This document shows, piece by piece, positions 1 through 13,860 of a DNA stretch of 64,000 bases. The position numbers and the translations under genes are program-made. Each line of letters opens with the position of its first letter. The first letter of the stretch is position 1. The notes beneath the pieces were generated by a model that worked only from the letters and a program-made list of their open reading frames with translations, did not search any database and was not told the origin of the DNA. Origin of the DNA: Carya illinoinensis (taxonomy: Eukaryota; Streptophyta; Magnoliopsida; Fagales; Juglandaceae); the NCBI RefSeq assembly GCF_018687715.1, contig NC_056752.1, forward strand, positions 52,422,653-52,486,652, given 5' to 3'.

Positions 1-503
1 AGGGTGTGTGCAAGCTCACATATGCTTAGCCCATTCGACTGGTTGTCTTCTATTCTCAGAAACTAGAATTTCTCCATGACTAACGGTTTGAGACATATAA
101 AGCTTCCAAGACCAAATCAATTGATATGTACTGATGCTCTAGATAGATAAGTTTGACACTTCAAACAATATTTAAATATTTATTTTTTCGTTCACCTCTA
201 CCAAAAGCCACTTCAGATACAACCAACAGTCGTTAAAACCACTTACATATATTGTTTCATGGAAATATGGCCATAAATTTGAGACCATAACTCTGGCCCT
301 ACAATTTTTTTTTTTTTTTGCACGCAGCAAACTATTCTTCCTTTCATTGGCTATATATATAAAAACTAGCAAACCCCTAAGAAATGCAGTAAAATCTATC
401 TATAAAGAAAGAACCAGAGAAACATTAAAAGGAATAATTTTCTAAGGTGCACAGAAAACAAGAAACTTCATTAAAAACTAAGAACATAAAAGAAAATGGG
501 CAC

Positions 504-2200
504 CTCTACTTCTAGTTTTTCTTTCATTAATCGGCTGAGCTCCTGCTTCAATTCTAACTGAGAACTTCGAAGGGACTTGACCTCTTTAACGAGCAGCTTT
601 ACATCTGCCTTTGATTTCACCTCAAATTCTTCCTGATGTTTCTTCAAGTTTTCAAGCTGTTCTCTACCTACATCTAACTCCTGCAGCAGCATTTTGTTCT
701 CCTGAATGATTGCTATTTTTGTTGACTCTGCACGCTTTCTTTCATCCTGGAATATTATCGCACATCATTCATCAAAGCTTCAAAAATCGAAAAACAAGGA
801 GATCCCAATGAATAATGATGGTAGGAAAGACCAAACCTGTTCAGACTTCAATTTTAGTTCCAACTCCAAGCACTTCCCACGGAGCTCCTCCATATCCCAC
901 TGCATTTGTGTAAATCTTTCCCTTTCAGTCAAAACAGCTTGCTCCATGTTGTCTTTACAATTCTGTCTAGTAGTTTCAAGTTCCCCTTCCAAATCTTTGA
1001 CCTATAAAGAACATCCCCATAGATGAATTAAATGGACAGTACAGTACCTAAAATTGTTCTTGAAAACATAAAGGATGTCAACACCGTCATAAGTAACTTT
1101 CTTTTCTCTCTTTTATGCATTAGAATTAAAAAATTTCTATTGTAATTGTGACAAAGAACTTCACAATTTATAATTATTAATGCATTTTAATTTCCAGATT
1201 TTTTGGATGGGTTGTCCAAGGCAATATCTGACACATCACCTTTAGCATAATTCCTCTTGATATTGGATTCATAACAATTTATACTCAATCAAAAAATAAG
1301 TATGAAAGTGAGAGAGGGAAAACCTTATGCTATGAAATAAATGTGCAGAAAGAGTTTGTGGAAGGAAAAGAGCTGAGAGCGGGTGGAGTTGGAGCCTCAG
1401 CTTTTTCTATAAAGAAAGGGCCAACCTTGGCCTCCATCCAGTGTATATATTGACTGATTCACAGTCACTATTACGAACTCTCAAAATCAAATTACAGTTC
1501 TAAACTGAGAAATTGTTTTGGGATGTGCCGCTTATAATTTTGAACTTGCTCGACAAGGAGTAGATGTCATACAAAATCAAAAAACAACCCCAATCAACAC
1601 AATTTGAAACATGGACATTGTAAATGTGACATACATCCCTAAGCTCTCTAGTTCTCCAATACCGTAGAGAAATTCATTGTGTTCAAGGGGAGAAACTGAG
1701 GATATGGCACTTCAAACTCATTTGTGCACAAAAAAGTACATTTCACGATTACAAAAAATAAAAAATCAATTCGAGTAACTGCCTGATGACTAGATCCTGG
1801 GGACTTTCATGTTCAGTGCATTAACATGACTTTGATCCGTGTCCACCAATTCTAATTCTGTATGCACAGACAATATATTTTAAGTATAAAATAACAGATC
1901 AACAGTTTGTGCCATATGTCCATTTGGCTACAATTGATAGTTCTAGTAAGGTAAAAAAATAAGACAAAAAGAATACATCAAAAAACAAAAAGCTCATTTC
2001 ATCGATCAAACATATTTTATCCTAGAACAAGTTTTCACGCTCATCTAAGCTTATGATGTCTTTCAATGCCAACTATCACAAACAGATTAAGACATTTATA
2101 CTGAACAACAGTCTTCCTTTTAAAACTTACCACAGTCAAGTAACAAAACATTTAATTACATGGAAAACTTCCATCTTAATTCGAATTCTTCCAAACAGGA

Positions 2201-2232
<32 letters not shown>

Positions 2233-5200
2233 TTATTGAAGAGATAAGCAAGATATGCCCACATCATAATACTGATATGGCACAACACGAGCACAAGAAA
2301 TCTATCTGCTACTTTCCTCCATTCTCATCACAATAGAACAAAAAATTTGAATTCAACCATTGAATAAATAATGCTACTAATGTGAGTTTTTTTTTTAATT
2401 AATAATGCTCCTTATTTGAACTGGAAAGGAAAAAAAGACCGGGAAAGACAGTAAAGAAATAGAATAATGTCAAGAAAAAATGCTTATAACCATTACAGAA
2501 TATACCTTTGTTGTGAGGAATTGTCTAACAGCAACTTCTTGATTCAATCTTGCTATAAGGTCCTCCAGGTCAGCTTTTGCAGTGGCTAGTCTCCGATGCA
2601 TGGTAACAAGTACCCTGTTCAGTTTATGGCGTTCATCAGATGGAAGAGCAACCAGTAAATGCCTTGGAAGCTGTGAATCTTGATTTACAAAAGAATCCAT
2701 GTTTCTCGGAGCTTCAGGACCTTCAGAAGGGTGAAGGTAATCACCAAACAAATTGGCTGCCCCTATATTCAATATTTCACCGGCTCTTGCAGAACTCAAG
2801 TCACTTCCAACACTCTCTGTTGAGAGTCTACGAACATGGCCATCCAGCTTGCAATCCCCTAGTTCAGAAAAAAACTCCGTTCCGTCCATGCGGAGAGTTT
2901 TGGCATTAGACGTATTCTCATATACTTCATTCCTGCCTATATTATTGCCCTCATTTCCCATCTGCCTTCTACGCCTTGAAAATCTTTGGAGGCTATACTG
3001 AATAAACTTTCTGTTAAACATGCCATACTTCACAGTCCCATCGACTGGATCAATTAAGTCTTGTTCAGATATGGAACTCTCCAAGCCAAGATCTGCACGA
3101 CTAGAATTTTCAATCGTTGGTGTTCCAACCTCAGATATTTCATAAGGTGTATCATCACCATGGTCTGATACAATGAATGAACTACCAGCAAGTGCAGAAA
3201 CATCTGAGTTGGAATGGAACAGAGATAATGGAACCACACCACTGGTTGAAAAATTAACATCTGGTGTTTGCTGGTTCTCATCATAGAATGCTGAAAGTAA
3301 AAGCCCAAACACAATTAGTTTGGTAGAGTATTATCCGTAAAGCACCTATATTCTACAATTTAATATCAGCACTTGGTGCAATAAATTAAGAAACCAATGT
3401 AACTCGGTGTAAACTCTTGTATACCCCCTGTATACTTGGGCTATGCCTATTCTCATTAATAAAATTTGTTACTTATCAAAAAAAAGAATTTTTTTTTATA
3501 CGTAATAAAAAATAAAAGAATAAGAAACCAATATAATGTTGATTTCAAAATGCATCAAGGAAACACCTACAAGACCTCGCAGCAGCTTCTAGCTCAAGAA
3601 AGGTCGCCACCGGAGCACTCCTTGATACATCAATGTCTGACAATAGTTTCTCCATCCAATCCTCCAAGAAACACCTTCTCTGCAACAAACTAACCAATTT
3701 GAGAATATTATTGCTGTTACTTTGTGGGGGAAATATGCTTGGTTTTTAAATTCTCATGTAAGGAAATACGCAAAAAATATTTCTTACGAGTAGTTAGCAA
3801 ATATATCAATTGAAAGTAAAAATAAGGGATGCACACAATCAGTAAATGCAACCAATTTTATACAAGTAAGCCATTGCCCCCCAAATTGACATTATTATTA
3901 TTAATTTTTTTATTATTATTAATAAGAGGGTAATATTACCATGAATAGGAATAGCCCAAATACACAGGAAGTATACAAGGAAGTACCTACTACATTCTAG
4001 TAAGCGGGAAAGAGACTAATACAGATTCAGTACATTATTATCATTCCTTACAAAAATCTCAGCCCACAAACACAAAGTTACAAAGTAGAAAAGAAAAAAT
4101 TCCGAAGTTCTCCGAAAGAATGCTCTGTCTTCAAAATATCTCTCATTCCTTTCCAGCCAAAGACATAATAAACACAAAGGAATCATTTCCATCTGGTAGC
4201 TACACATTTCCTTCCCTCAAAACCTCTCCAACATGCAAGAAGACCCACAACTTCCTTTGGCATCACCCAATATGGAAAAACCTAGTTTGCCCACTCAAGT
4301 CTATCGCTCAGGAAAAAGAAAAACAAATATATATTTTATTTTTACTTAATGATTAAGGAAGTGATTTTAAGTATATTGATGTATTTTTTTATTTTTTAAA
4401 TATATTAAAAAAATGTGAAAAGAAAAATGAAAAAAAAAATTCAAAACTTAACTAGCAGTAAGGTTGAGCGGTGCTACTCAGGCGGCAAAGTAGCACCGCT
4501 CCACCCAATATATACCTGTACAACTAAGAACCTCATTCCACAAAGACTGTCACCTCACAATGAAAAAAGAGATGATTTACAGATTCACCATCCTTCTTGC
4601 CCATAACACACCAATGAGAAATACATTTCTAAGGTTATCTGTGGTCAATACTTTCCCTAGAGCAACCAGCCAACTAAAAAATGCCACCTTGGTAGGTACC
4701 TTCACTCTCCAAATGCTTTTCCAAGGGAAAGCACAACCAGCTGACAAGTCAGCACCTTATAAAAAGAACTAACTGAAAACCTGGAATTTCCAGCATGGTC
4801 CCACAGTAAACTATCCTCTCTTCCCTACATCACTTTTGAATTATAAATTCTTTCCAAAAAATCAGGAACAACATTCACTTCCCAGTCATTCACATCTTTG
4901 ATAAAATCAACATTCCACAGAATATTATTACCTGTACGTTGGAAACAATCTGTCACAGCAGCATTTTGATCCCTTGCAATCCTAAAAAGAGAGGGAAAAT
5001 CATATTTGACAGCTGATTCCCCACACCAAATATCATGCCAAAAAAGAATCCTCTTTCCTTCCCCCACCTTCAATTTAATATGTTTCGAAACTCCCCCCAA
5101 CCTTTCCTAACAAACTTCCATAAACCCACCCCATACGTTCCTCTAACTTCATTAGAAAACCAATTCCCCCCACCCATATTTAACAGCAACAACATTCTTC

Positions 5201-8200
5201 CAAAAAGCATCTCTCTCTACATGACATCTCCAAAGCCATTTCCCAAGAAGTGCTTTGTTAAACATCCTCAATTTCTCACCCCCAATCCTCTACAAGAGAT
5301 TGGTTGATAAACCTTGTTCCAACTAACTAAATGAAACTTTTTCTCCTCTCCTATACCTCCCCATAAGAAATTCCAAATTTTCTCAATTCTTTTTGCAACC
5401 CCCGCGGGCAAAGGGAAAAGTGAAAGAAAATACGTGGGAAGATTAGACAACGTTCTCTTTATCAGGGCAATTTGTCCCCCTTTAGACAAGTATAGCTTTT
5501 TCCATCCCGCCAACCTTCTCAATCACCCCATCCCATATCAAAACAGATTTGTGAGAAGAGCCCAACAGAAGACCAAGATACTTCAGCGGCAATGAGGAAA
5601 TCTTACACTCCAAAATCTTAGCCAAATATGAAATATTGGCTACTGCACCCACTGGAACAATTTCAGACTTGTTAAAGTTAATCCTTATACCCGAGACAGC
5701 TTCAAATATAACAAGAAGTCTCTCAAAGATCGAAGATGTTCTTGGTTGGGCTCCCTAAAAATTAAAGTGTCATTAGCAAAAAGAAGATGAGATAATTTAA
5801 TGCTATTCCGATTCTCATTTCCCACCTCAAAACCCGACAAGAACCTTCCTTCTACTGCCACTTCAATCATTCTACTCAACGCAATCATGACAAGGACAAA
5901 AAGAAAAGGAGATAGTGGATCTCCTTGTCTCAAACCAAGTGACCTATTAAAAAGTCCAACCAGGGTACCATTCACCAAAATAGAAAATCTCGATGTCAAA
6001 ATGCAATGCTTGATCCACATACACCATTTCTCTCCAAAACCATACTTCCCAAGTAAGAACAAGAGGATATCCCACCAAACATGGTCAGATGCCTTTTCCA
6101 TTGACATAAACCCAATGCAAATCCTTAGGCATTGTTTTCTTCTTTCCTTCTATGGTTTTCAGGTCCATATTGGATATATATTTCCATAAAATTCATGAAC
6201 TTCAGCAGAAAAATTCAACTCCAAAAACCCATTCACTCCTATTACCAGGGTTAGAGCAAGAAAAAGGGAAACCTAAGGGAAAACTCAAAAACATTCCTTC
6301 AGTTGATCAAGCATTTTTTTCGTAAAGAGATTATGAGAAACAGTATCACAATTCCTATAATGAATTCCTATTATAATGCGTCTCAAGGAGTATGGTTAAA
6401 TATATCATTCATAAATCATTTCTGAATTCACAAAATCATTAAAGAAAATAGAATTTCTAAAGAGACTATGATAGAAAAACTTGTAATCTACCTCTTCCAA
6501 CAGAGTTCGGCTTTTTATTTTCAACATCTTCTTTGGAGGAGCTGGAGGCAGATATTTCGAGGGAAATGCCTTTTTGACCTACAAAGCCAATAAAAGAATG
6601 ATTATGTCTTCCAACCACAATATCCAAATGATATGATGTGTTAAGCACAGCAGAGGGTAACAAAACAAGAAAATAAAAAAACATAGGAAATGCCACTCAC
6701 TTCAGAAAAAAGCTTTAAAAAATCGTTAAATCTTCGTAATATCCCTCGAATAGTGGTGATCCCTTCTGGAGATTGTATACCAACTTGAATCCTGTAAAAC
6801 TGTTCTCTATGAATGTTAAAATAGAAAATAACTGGTGTTTATTAACCACAAAGTATGCAGAACCAGACCAAATACTACTAAAACACCTCCAATGACAGAT
6901 TTACCGATAATGTAACTTTTTTTTTTTTTTTTATAAAAAATAAGTTGAATGTACTAGGAGACAGGTAGCACAGAGCAATAAGTTAATAACAAAAAGCATA
7001 CACTGCACTGTCTAATACGGAGAAAGAAATAGTTTATTTCCAATAACTATTAAAAAGCCTAATTGGTCTTGCAAATGATACAAGTCAGCCATGAGTAACC
7101 ACAGAAACAGACCATTCTCCAAAATCATGTAATTGCCAAAGCATACCTTATGAAACTATTTGTAATAAGGAACACAAAGGAGTGAAGAAAATGTATGATA
7201 CATATTACAGCCATGCACTCACATTAGAGGCCTAATTAAAAATGAGGAATAAAACTAAGCTTCAAGTCCAACAACTCGATTTATAAGGAAAATAAATAAA
7301 TAAACGAAATTTCTTTTCTTATGGAACATATTTTTACTTGCTTTATATGGAGAAGTCAGCATAAAGATGACACAAAACAGGCAAAAAAGTTCCTTCAAAC
7401 TCAAGTTGCATTACCAGTAGCTACTACCCTAAATTATAATACCAGATACTTCTATTAAAAAGGACATGGTTAAAGACCTTCCAAGAAATCAAAATTGAAA
7501 CAATGAAAGGGGAGAAAAAGCAGATGGATAACTATAATTACACTAGAAACATGCAACAACATCAGAAAGTAACTGCCAGAACGAACACTTAAAGACATAC
7601 ACCTCTCAAATTTATAACCAACACTAATCAAACTTGAAAATGGCGAAGCGTTTCAATTTAAAATGATAAATTAACAATAGATATACCACCACAGGATCTG
7701 AACCTCTTGATTTGGAGAGGAAAATCCAAGAAGGAATTGAGATGCAGTAACTCCAACCAGTATGGAAATCAAGTGGCCAGACAGTGTCACGGCCATCCTA
7801 CATTCAGAGAGTGGAAATATCATCACAAACCGAGAAATTTATATAACAGGCTAACAGCCTCAATTCTAAGCACGGATAAAGCAACAATTCTCCAAACCAG
7901 GTGATTTAAGCTACCGTATAAATCAATGATGTAAATCAAATTCAATAATTTCAAAGAAATCAACAATCACTCCACCGGATCAAATGTTCAGCTCAAAAAA
8001 GACTTACCAGATTAACCTTACCAGCCGATTACAATTCAACCACATGAGAAATAAAAATAAATAAGGGTTGATCAAACATGAAAAAGAAGATTACCCATTT
8101 GCGAGGAGGGGGGCTCCAATCCATGCCCAAAGGAAGCGGCGACTGGCCGTCGTGGCGGTGCTTGGGAGGGCTGTGATTGGGCATCACGCGGTTACCCGAA

Positions 8201-8364
8201 TCGCCCTTATTGGTGTCCAGATGGTCGTCGTCGTCGTCGTCGTAACGGTTAGTCGTGGAATTGGATGAGGAATAAGACCGGCGATGAGAGAAGGGTTGAA
8301 AGGTAGGATCGGAGAAATCGAGGTCATAGTCGAAAGGGGAGAGGCCGTGCGTGTACATATCCAT
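504..8364 (-). CDS. EREX: PX-domain endosomal Rab-effector protein, EREX/EREL type (3' end off the window)
   Basis: Eight coding exons, read right to left: 8364-8095, 7797-7687, 6799-6701, 6578-6492, 3679-3571, 3290-2506, 1001-837 and 746-504; all join in phase at GT-AG sites and more must lie left of base 1. The first exon opens MDMYTHG and has an Asp run (GTC repeat, about residues 42-47) and a conserved [16 protein letters not shown] block. Exons 2-5 encode the PX domain ([12 protein letters not shown], then [10 protein letters not shown], the phosphoinositide-contact region, then the PPAPPKK loop). Exon 6 is a low-complexity linker with a basic RRRR patch. Exons 7-8 are long Glu/Lys/Leu-rich coiled coil. 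In Arabidopsis such proteins bind PtdIns3P and act with RAB5 GTPases in vacuolar trafficking; that role is transferred by family. Start chosen at 8364; the frame stays open upstream only through a CT microsatellite. Intron 4 (2.8 kb) holds a LINE. Confidence 0.88.
3405..3486 (+). mobile_element. LINE 3'-tail fragment
   Basis: A short plus-strand piece contains TGGGCTATGCCTATTCTC and a terminal A-run, matching (as reverse complement) the 3' end of the larger LINE at 3893-6180 and a copy at 19960-20038. It is an extreme 5' truncation lying in EREX intron 5, antisense to the gene. Confidence 0.6.
3893..6180 (-). mobile_element. 5'-truncated, decayed L1-type LINE in EREX intron 4
   Basis: On the minus strand, in the same direction as the host gene, there are reverse-transcriptase pieces: [14 protein letters not shown] near 5920, then [10 protein letters not shown] near 5780, where the FADD catalytic motif has become FAND. 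These are followed by the LINE C-terminal region ([20 protein letters not shown] near 5480; [17 protein letters not shown] near 5040) and traces of the RT-associated zinc-binding domain near 4600-4150. Frame breaks separate them, so the element is dead. The 3' end (about 3900-3990) carries the plant L1 tail in reverse complement, ending in an AT-rich run. Only the C-terminal part of ORF2 is present; no ORF1 or endonuclease is seen. Boundaries are approximate and I found no convincing target-site duplication. Confidence 0.85.
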
Positions 8365-8433
8365 TTCGATCTGTACGTTGTGATTGTACTTACGTCTCTT
8401 TTCTTCACCGAGTTGCCTACTCTGATAAACCTT

Positions 8434-8435
<2 letters not shown>

Positions 8436-8469
<34 letters not shown>
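8436..8469 (-). repeat. (AG)17 microsatellite, CT on the sense strand, in the EREX leader
   Basis: Perfect dinucleotide tract about 70 bases upstream of the chosen EREX start codon. Read on the gene's strand it is CT. It lies in the presumed 5' UTR and gives a spurious Leu-Ser run if translated in frame with the gene. Confidence 0.9.
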
Positions 8470-8472
<3 letters not shown>

Positions 8473-8539
8473 AAACCTTTCGAAACTGAACGAATCGTTC
8501 ACTTATAAAATTGGGGTTCCACGGAGTTCGGTGATCTTT

Positions 8540-10060
8540 CTGAGCTAGTCTCGTCTGGGAAAGACCGCATTCTTTTTTCCGAAGTATTTAGATTTTTAGT
8601 TTTTAACTTATTTATACCAAAACGAAAAATAATTTGTAAAAAATAAATAAATTATTATCTCTTAAGTATTAATTGCATTTGTTCTTTTTCTCTTCAAAAT
8701 AAATTATCTCAAAATATTTTTTTGAAAAATATCTCATTAAAATCAAAAGAATTAAATTTTAACTTTCAATTATTTTATATTTTTTATTATTAAATTATTT
8801 TGATTATTTTAATTCTTAGAGAAATTTGTTTTTAAAATTAGAGTGATAATCTAAAATAATAGGAGTGGAGTAACGTGTATTTTCTCTAATAATTTTCTAT
8901 ATATCCTCTTATTTTTATTTAAATAAGGTCTATTGAGAGGTATATTCCATCTAATAGGCAATCGTGGCTAACAAATGACAAATATAAAATTTGGTCTACC
9001 AATTACAAACGCACACATGCAAATATATTTAAAGTGATTATCATCGAAGGAAAATGCTATTCTTTCCTCTAGAAGCCACCGCTAAAACTTTTATTTTATT
9101 ATTATTATTAGTATTATTTAATAATATCATGAATTTTTTTAAAATATTTAAAAATAGTAAAATATATATATAAAAAAACACAACAGCAACTAGCGGGAGC
9201 CTCCAGTAGGAGCTCCTAGCCGTGGTTATAGAGTCACCCATCATTGAAAGAGAGAGAACAATTCCGGTGTTGGCATTGGAAAGTTATAGAATTTAGAAAT
9301 TATATGTGTGAGCTTTATATCACATACTTTTATTTAATTAATATATAATTTTTTTAATTATTTTATTTTAATATTTAAATACCTGTATGTTTAAATAAAT
9401 AAGCGGATGACTATTAATAAAATATAGATGTATGATATAAGATTTCTTTACTTCATTTCTCTTTAGAATTATTATCAAGATTTCTTCACCAAAACGTTCC
9501 CATATCATTTCACTTTTTTGCCTTTTATTTCTATAAATTAAAATTACTTGAATAAACAGTAAAGCAAGAATTTCGCGGAAAGTGGCGAACTAAATGCTTC
9601 CAATGCAATGAAGTTTCCTAAGCATATACAAAAAATACAAATGGACAAAAGAAATCTCTTTTGAGTTTCCTTTTCATGGAGTTTAGTTTAGTTTTTTTTT
9701 TTTGGGTATTATCCCCACCAGCTTCATAATCAAAAGTAGCACGAATTGTTTTCCTTTCCATGTTATAGATCCTGAGGTGTAATGTTACACATGGTCGTAC
9801 TGTATATAAATATCGTGTAGTTATTTAAAAAAATATTTAATATTAAAAAATTAATTTTATTTCATTTATATATATCGTATTTATTGACTTTTCAAAATAA
9901 TTATATGGTCTTTGCACGCAATTACAAATATCATTTATTTACAAATAATTATCATATTAAATCTCCTTAATTTATAAATTTATTTTGTATTTATATTATA
10001 CACAAACTATTTTTGTTGATTTATTATATTTGGGTCTTGGATTCGACCCATATTGCATAA
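8540..10060. other. AT-rich intergenic region
   Basis: Gene-free stretch between the EREX leader and the large solo LTR. It has long A/T runs and short ATT microsatellites (about 9098-9115). No open frame resembles a known protein. No clear repeat family was recognised. Confidence 0.7.
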
Positions 10061-10065
10061 CTTTG

Positions 10066-13000
10066 TGTGACGCCCCCAAATTCCGTTTGGGATCGGACGG
10101 ACATTTGAAGCGTCGAGACATGCAACACAAGGTTACCTGCCCCCGTTCATGACATATAAAATGCAATATTCCTAACATGCATCAACAATATACAATATTC
10201 GCAGCGGATAAATTTTTTCTTTAGCAATACTATGCACCAAATTGAAAATATCCCAAATGTTTAAAACATACTTCATACATAAAAATCATCGAACAACTAA
10301 GATCACAACACTAGTCCAAAATGGTTATGATCCAAAAAGTAGTAGAGATACAACTCAATCGTACAAGTAGTAATTTACGTTAATTACTATATCAATATTT
10401 ATGTCGCACCGTCACTTAGTCAACCGTGTCTAGTTGATCAGCTCCTGATTCTCCTTCAGATCCTGTAACAAGATCTACCATTTGGGGGGAATGGTAGTTG
10501 GGACTACCAAAGTGATATTTGATTACAAATCTCAGTAAGTTAACAAAAAACTTCCACACAAACTAATGATGCATGGATGACAGTAAAAGCATAAATGCAT
10601 AATCAAATTCATAAGTAATTAAAGCATAACTTGGAGTACAACATAGCATAATTGACATAACTTAAATTGAAACATGAACTGAACTTGATCTGAAACTTGA
10701 CTTAGCATGAACTTGCTTTGAAACTTGAATTAACATGAAAAATACATACTCCACAGTTGTTATGGCCCCATGTATTTTACGTGTAAATACATACTCCACA
10801 GTTGTTGTGGCCCCATGTATTCTACGCAAACTTGACTTAACATGAAAAATACATACTCCACAGTTGTTGTGGCCCCATGTATTCTACGCAAACTTGACTT
10901 AACATGAAAAATACATACTCCACAGTTGTTGTGGCCCCATGTATTATACGTATAAATACATACTCCACAGTTGTTGTGGCCCCATGTATTCTACACAAAC
11001 TTGACTTAACATGAAAAATACATACTCCACAATTGTTGTGGCCCCATTTATTCTACCTGTAAATACATACTCCACAGTTGTTGTGGCCCCATGTATTCTA
11101 CGCATCACAATTGTAGTTAAATACATACTCCACAGTTGTTGTGGCCCCATATATTCTACACAAACATAATGTACTCAAGATGAAACGTGACTGGAATACA
11201 AAAGGACTGAAGCCCTGACGTAACATAACGTGACTTGAACATAACTTGAAATACATGACCAACTTGAGACAGAAACATTTCGTAACATGGCATAACATAT
11301 AATAGACAACATATTTAACATGACATATTTGCAACAATAAATATTACATGACTTGACATACATGTAATAGATGGCATACTTAGCATGACGTACTTGTAAT
11401 GTACAGTAATACATAACAGAATATATTATGTAACAGATAAAAATTGATGACAGAATAAATTCTGTATAATAGACAATTACGTGATAACTTGGCATGGCAT
11501 GACATATATGATAACACACATACATACACTGTAGTTCCTTTACTTAGCACACATACACAGTAGACTGCTAGTAAGTTAAAAGCTAACTTACCTCGATCTC
11601 CGCGTTTCTTATAAAACTTCAAGTGCGATCACGAGGAACTGTAATTAGTGATTCTAAAAGTTAGAACTAAATCACTAAAAATTTGAAATATGAAAAATAC
11701 TAACTTAAAGAGTTTTACTCTCTACATGTGGAAAAATGACCGTTTTACCCATAACTTAAGGATTTTGCATACTAACTCAAAAAGTTTCTAAAATTTACAT
11801 TTCTCATGTAAATTTTGTCCTAAATTTAAATATCAACTCAGAAAAATTTAAAACAAAACATAACTATGAATAACACACTATGGCCGAAACATCCATAGGC
11901 CATTTCCCTTGATTTTTGTTGCAATTCCTTCCAACTTCAAAACTCATGCTTAAACCAAAATTTTGCAACAAACATCTTCCAATCCTAAATTCAAAACCAT
12001 ATTTAAAACATCCATTTGGAAAAAGCTAATAATTAACACCAAACTTTTTTGTAAAAAGATCCAAGCACTTGAATCACAAGTTTTGACCTTAAATCAAAAC
12101 ATCTCCAAGAATTTCAAAAAATCAAATCTTACTTCTAACATATTCATAATATCATCCTAACATCAACCATGCTTTAAATCATCAAACTAAAGTCACCAAA
12201 ATCACAAAATAACATTTGGAGTTTTTGGTTTTACACTTAGTCCAAAAAAAGAAACTTTTTCCTCAACTAGTTTTGATAAATCTCTTGATTTATGACTTAT
12301 AAATATATGATCTTCAAACCAAACCAAACCATTACATGGTTTAAAAAGATGTCCTAAAACATATATAAGCTTCTAATTCAAGATCACATGGTTAGAAATT
12401 AACCAAAACATAAATTTAGCCAAGAATATCCACACTTTGGCTTATCTGAATATCTCTTTGCATAAAATTTCATATATTTGAAACTAACATCAATTATATT
12501 CAAAATAATAATATAACATGTATATAAGATGTTTAGGATCCTCCAATAAAATTATCAAAGTCATTAGAATAGGTTTAGACCACCAAAGAGTTAAACTTTC
12601 TCAAAACAGAAACTGTTTTTCTTCTTCCAGTTTCTAAGTTTCTAAATCTAAGAAAATATTTCATCAAAACCTTTAATCATGCAAAAATCCTCAACCAATA
12701 GTCACATATACATGTTAACAATACTCCATAAAAATTTTGGATCAATATCTATCCATTAGCTTGGTCAAAAACTCAAAACTATAACATATTCTCCAGTTTA
12801 TCTCCCAGAATGACCTTTCTATAGTTTACACAATATTTGACTGACCAAATGATCTTCAAATGGGGAAAATAAGATATCCATGTAAACTAGACTAAAAAAG
12901 GAACAACTTATATGAATGAGACTTTATGATAAAATACTTACAAAAGCTTCGAAATGGGTGTACAAAAGACCTCCTAAAAGCTGTCCGAGAGAGAGTGTTT

Positions 13001-13582
13001 GATATTCTTTCAATGGAAAGTGTAAATGAAGATAATTTCATGGGGAGATGTGGCTGAAGATACTTATGGATGAGATATGGAAGAGATGAGGCTGGAGTTG
13101 AGAGTTGAGTGTAGTTTTCTCCTACCCAAAAAAAATCTATAAATGATTATTTTATAATATTCTATCCAATAATATCTAAAAAAAAATCAACTTAAGATAT
13201 TTTTATCTAATAATATCTATCAACTCAAAATATTTTTACCCAATAATATTCACGAAAATTACCTCAAGATATTTCTTTTTATCCAATAATACCTACAGTT
13301 TTGAACAGACGTTTTGTCCGAAAATATGAAAAAATATTATTGCGCCACAAGACTTTAAATAATCCTCCGAGTCTAATGGCACAAACCATAATACATTTTG
13401 ACACTTCTAACTATCTCCAATAATCAAAAATACACTTATGATACCATAGTAAATAATAACACTAACTATATAGTTAGACAAAAACCTATACGATTAATGG
13501 ATTCGTGAAAACTTATGAGGTTTTCACGAGGTTCCTAAAGTTAATAGAAATTTCACAATTGAATTTCTAGCGGGCTGTTACA
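10066..13582. mobile_element. Large solo LTR (3.5 kb), LTR retrotransposon
   Basis: The unit begins TGTGACGCCCCC and ends GGGCTGTTACA, so has the TG...CA ends of an LTR. It is flanked on both sides by the same five bases, CTTTG (10061-10065 and 13583-13587), the expected LTR-retrotransposon target-site duplication. There is no primer-binding site, gag or pol, so it is a solo LTR left by recombination between two LTRs. Its length (3517 bp) fits only families with very long LTRs; a Ty3/Gypsy chromovirus of Tekay/Del type is my guess from length and the TGTGAC start. Orientation is undetermined. It contains the hairpin array at 10741-11157. No coding capacity; the small frames inside are chance. 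Confidence 0.85.
10741..11157. repeat. Eight-copy tandem array of a hairpin-forming unit inside the solo LTR
   Basis: The unit core is AATACAT-ACT-CCACA-GTTGT-TGTGG-CCCC-ATGTATT. The outer 7-mers are reverse complements, as are the inner 5-mers, so each copy can fold as a two-part hairpin with a 5-base loop. The CCACA blocks start at 10751, 10796, 10858, 10920, 10965, 11027, 11072 and 11130, giving spacings of 45, 62, 62, 45, 62, 45 and 58. The longer spacers share AAACTTGACTTAACATGAAA. Copy 6 has a mismatched outer arm and copy 1 a mismatched inner arm. Confidence 0.9.
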
Positions 13583-13860
13583 CTTTGCATCGGGCTTTTA
13601 AGCCCCAACATTACCAGTTATATTGGTATTACGATTTTCTGAATTTGGACTTTTTTTTAATCATTGTCATTTGGAATTATTATTTAATTAAATAGAAGAA
13701 AGTGTAGAGTTATAATTTGAGTTTAAGATTTTTATTTTAATATTATGTAAAATTATCATCCATATTAAAATTTTAAGTTAATAAAAATAAATAGATTTTA
13801 TTATTTATATTTACGTGTTACTACATTTTATTCCATGTTAATTACTGATTTGTTAAAAAA

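Noticed and set aside
8365..8502. 46-residue N-terminal extension of EREX through an (AG)n run
   Set aside because: Low-complexity Leu-Ser from the microsatellite, and the family starts at MDMYTHG or equivalent.
10741..11157. CRISPR-like regularly spaced repeats
   Set aside because: The spacers are not unique but reused, the setting is a plant LTR with target duplication, and no cas-like genes are present. It is a tandem repeat.
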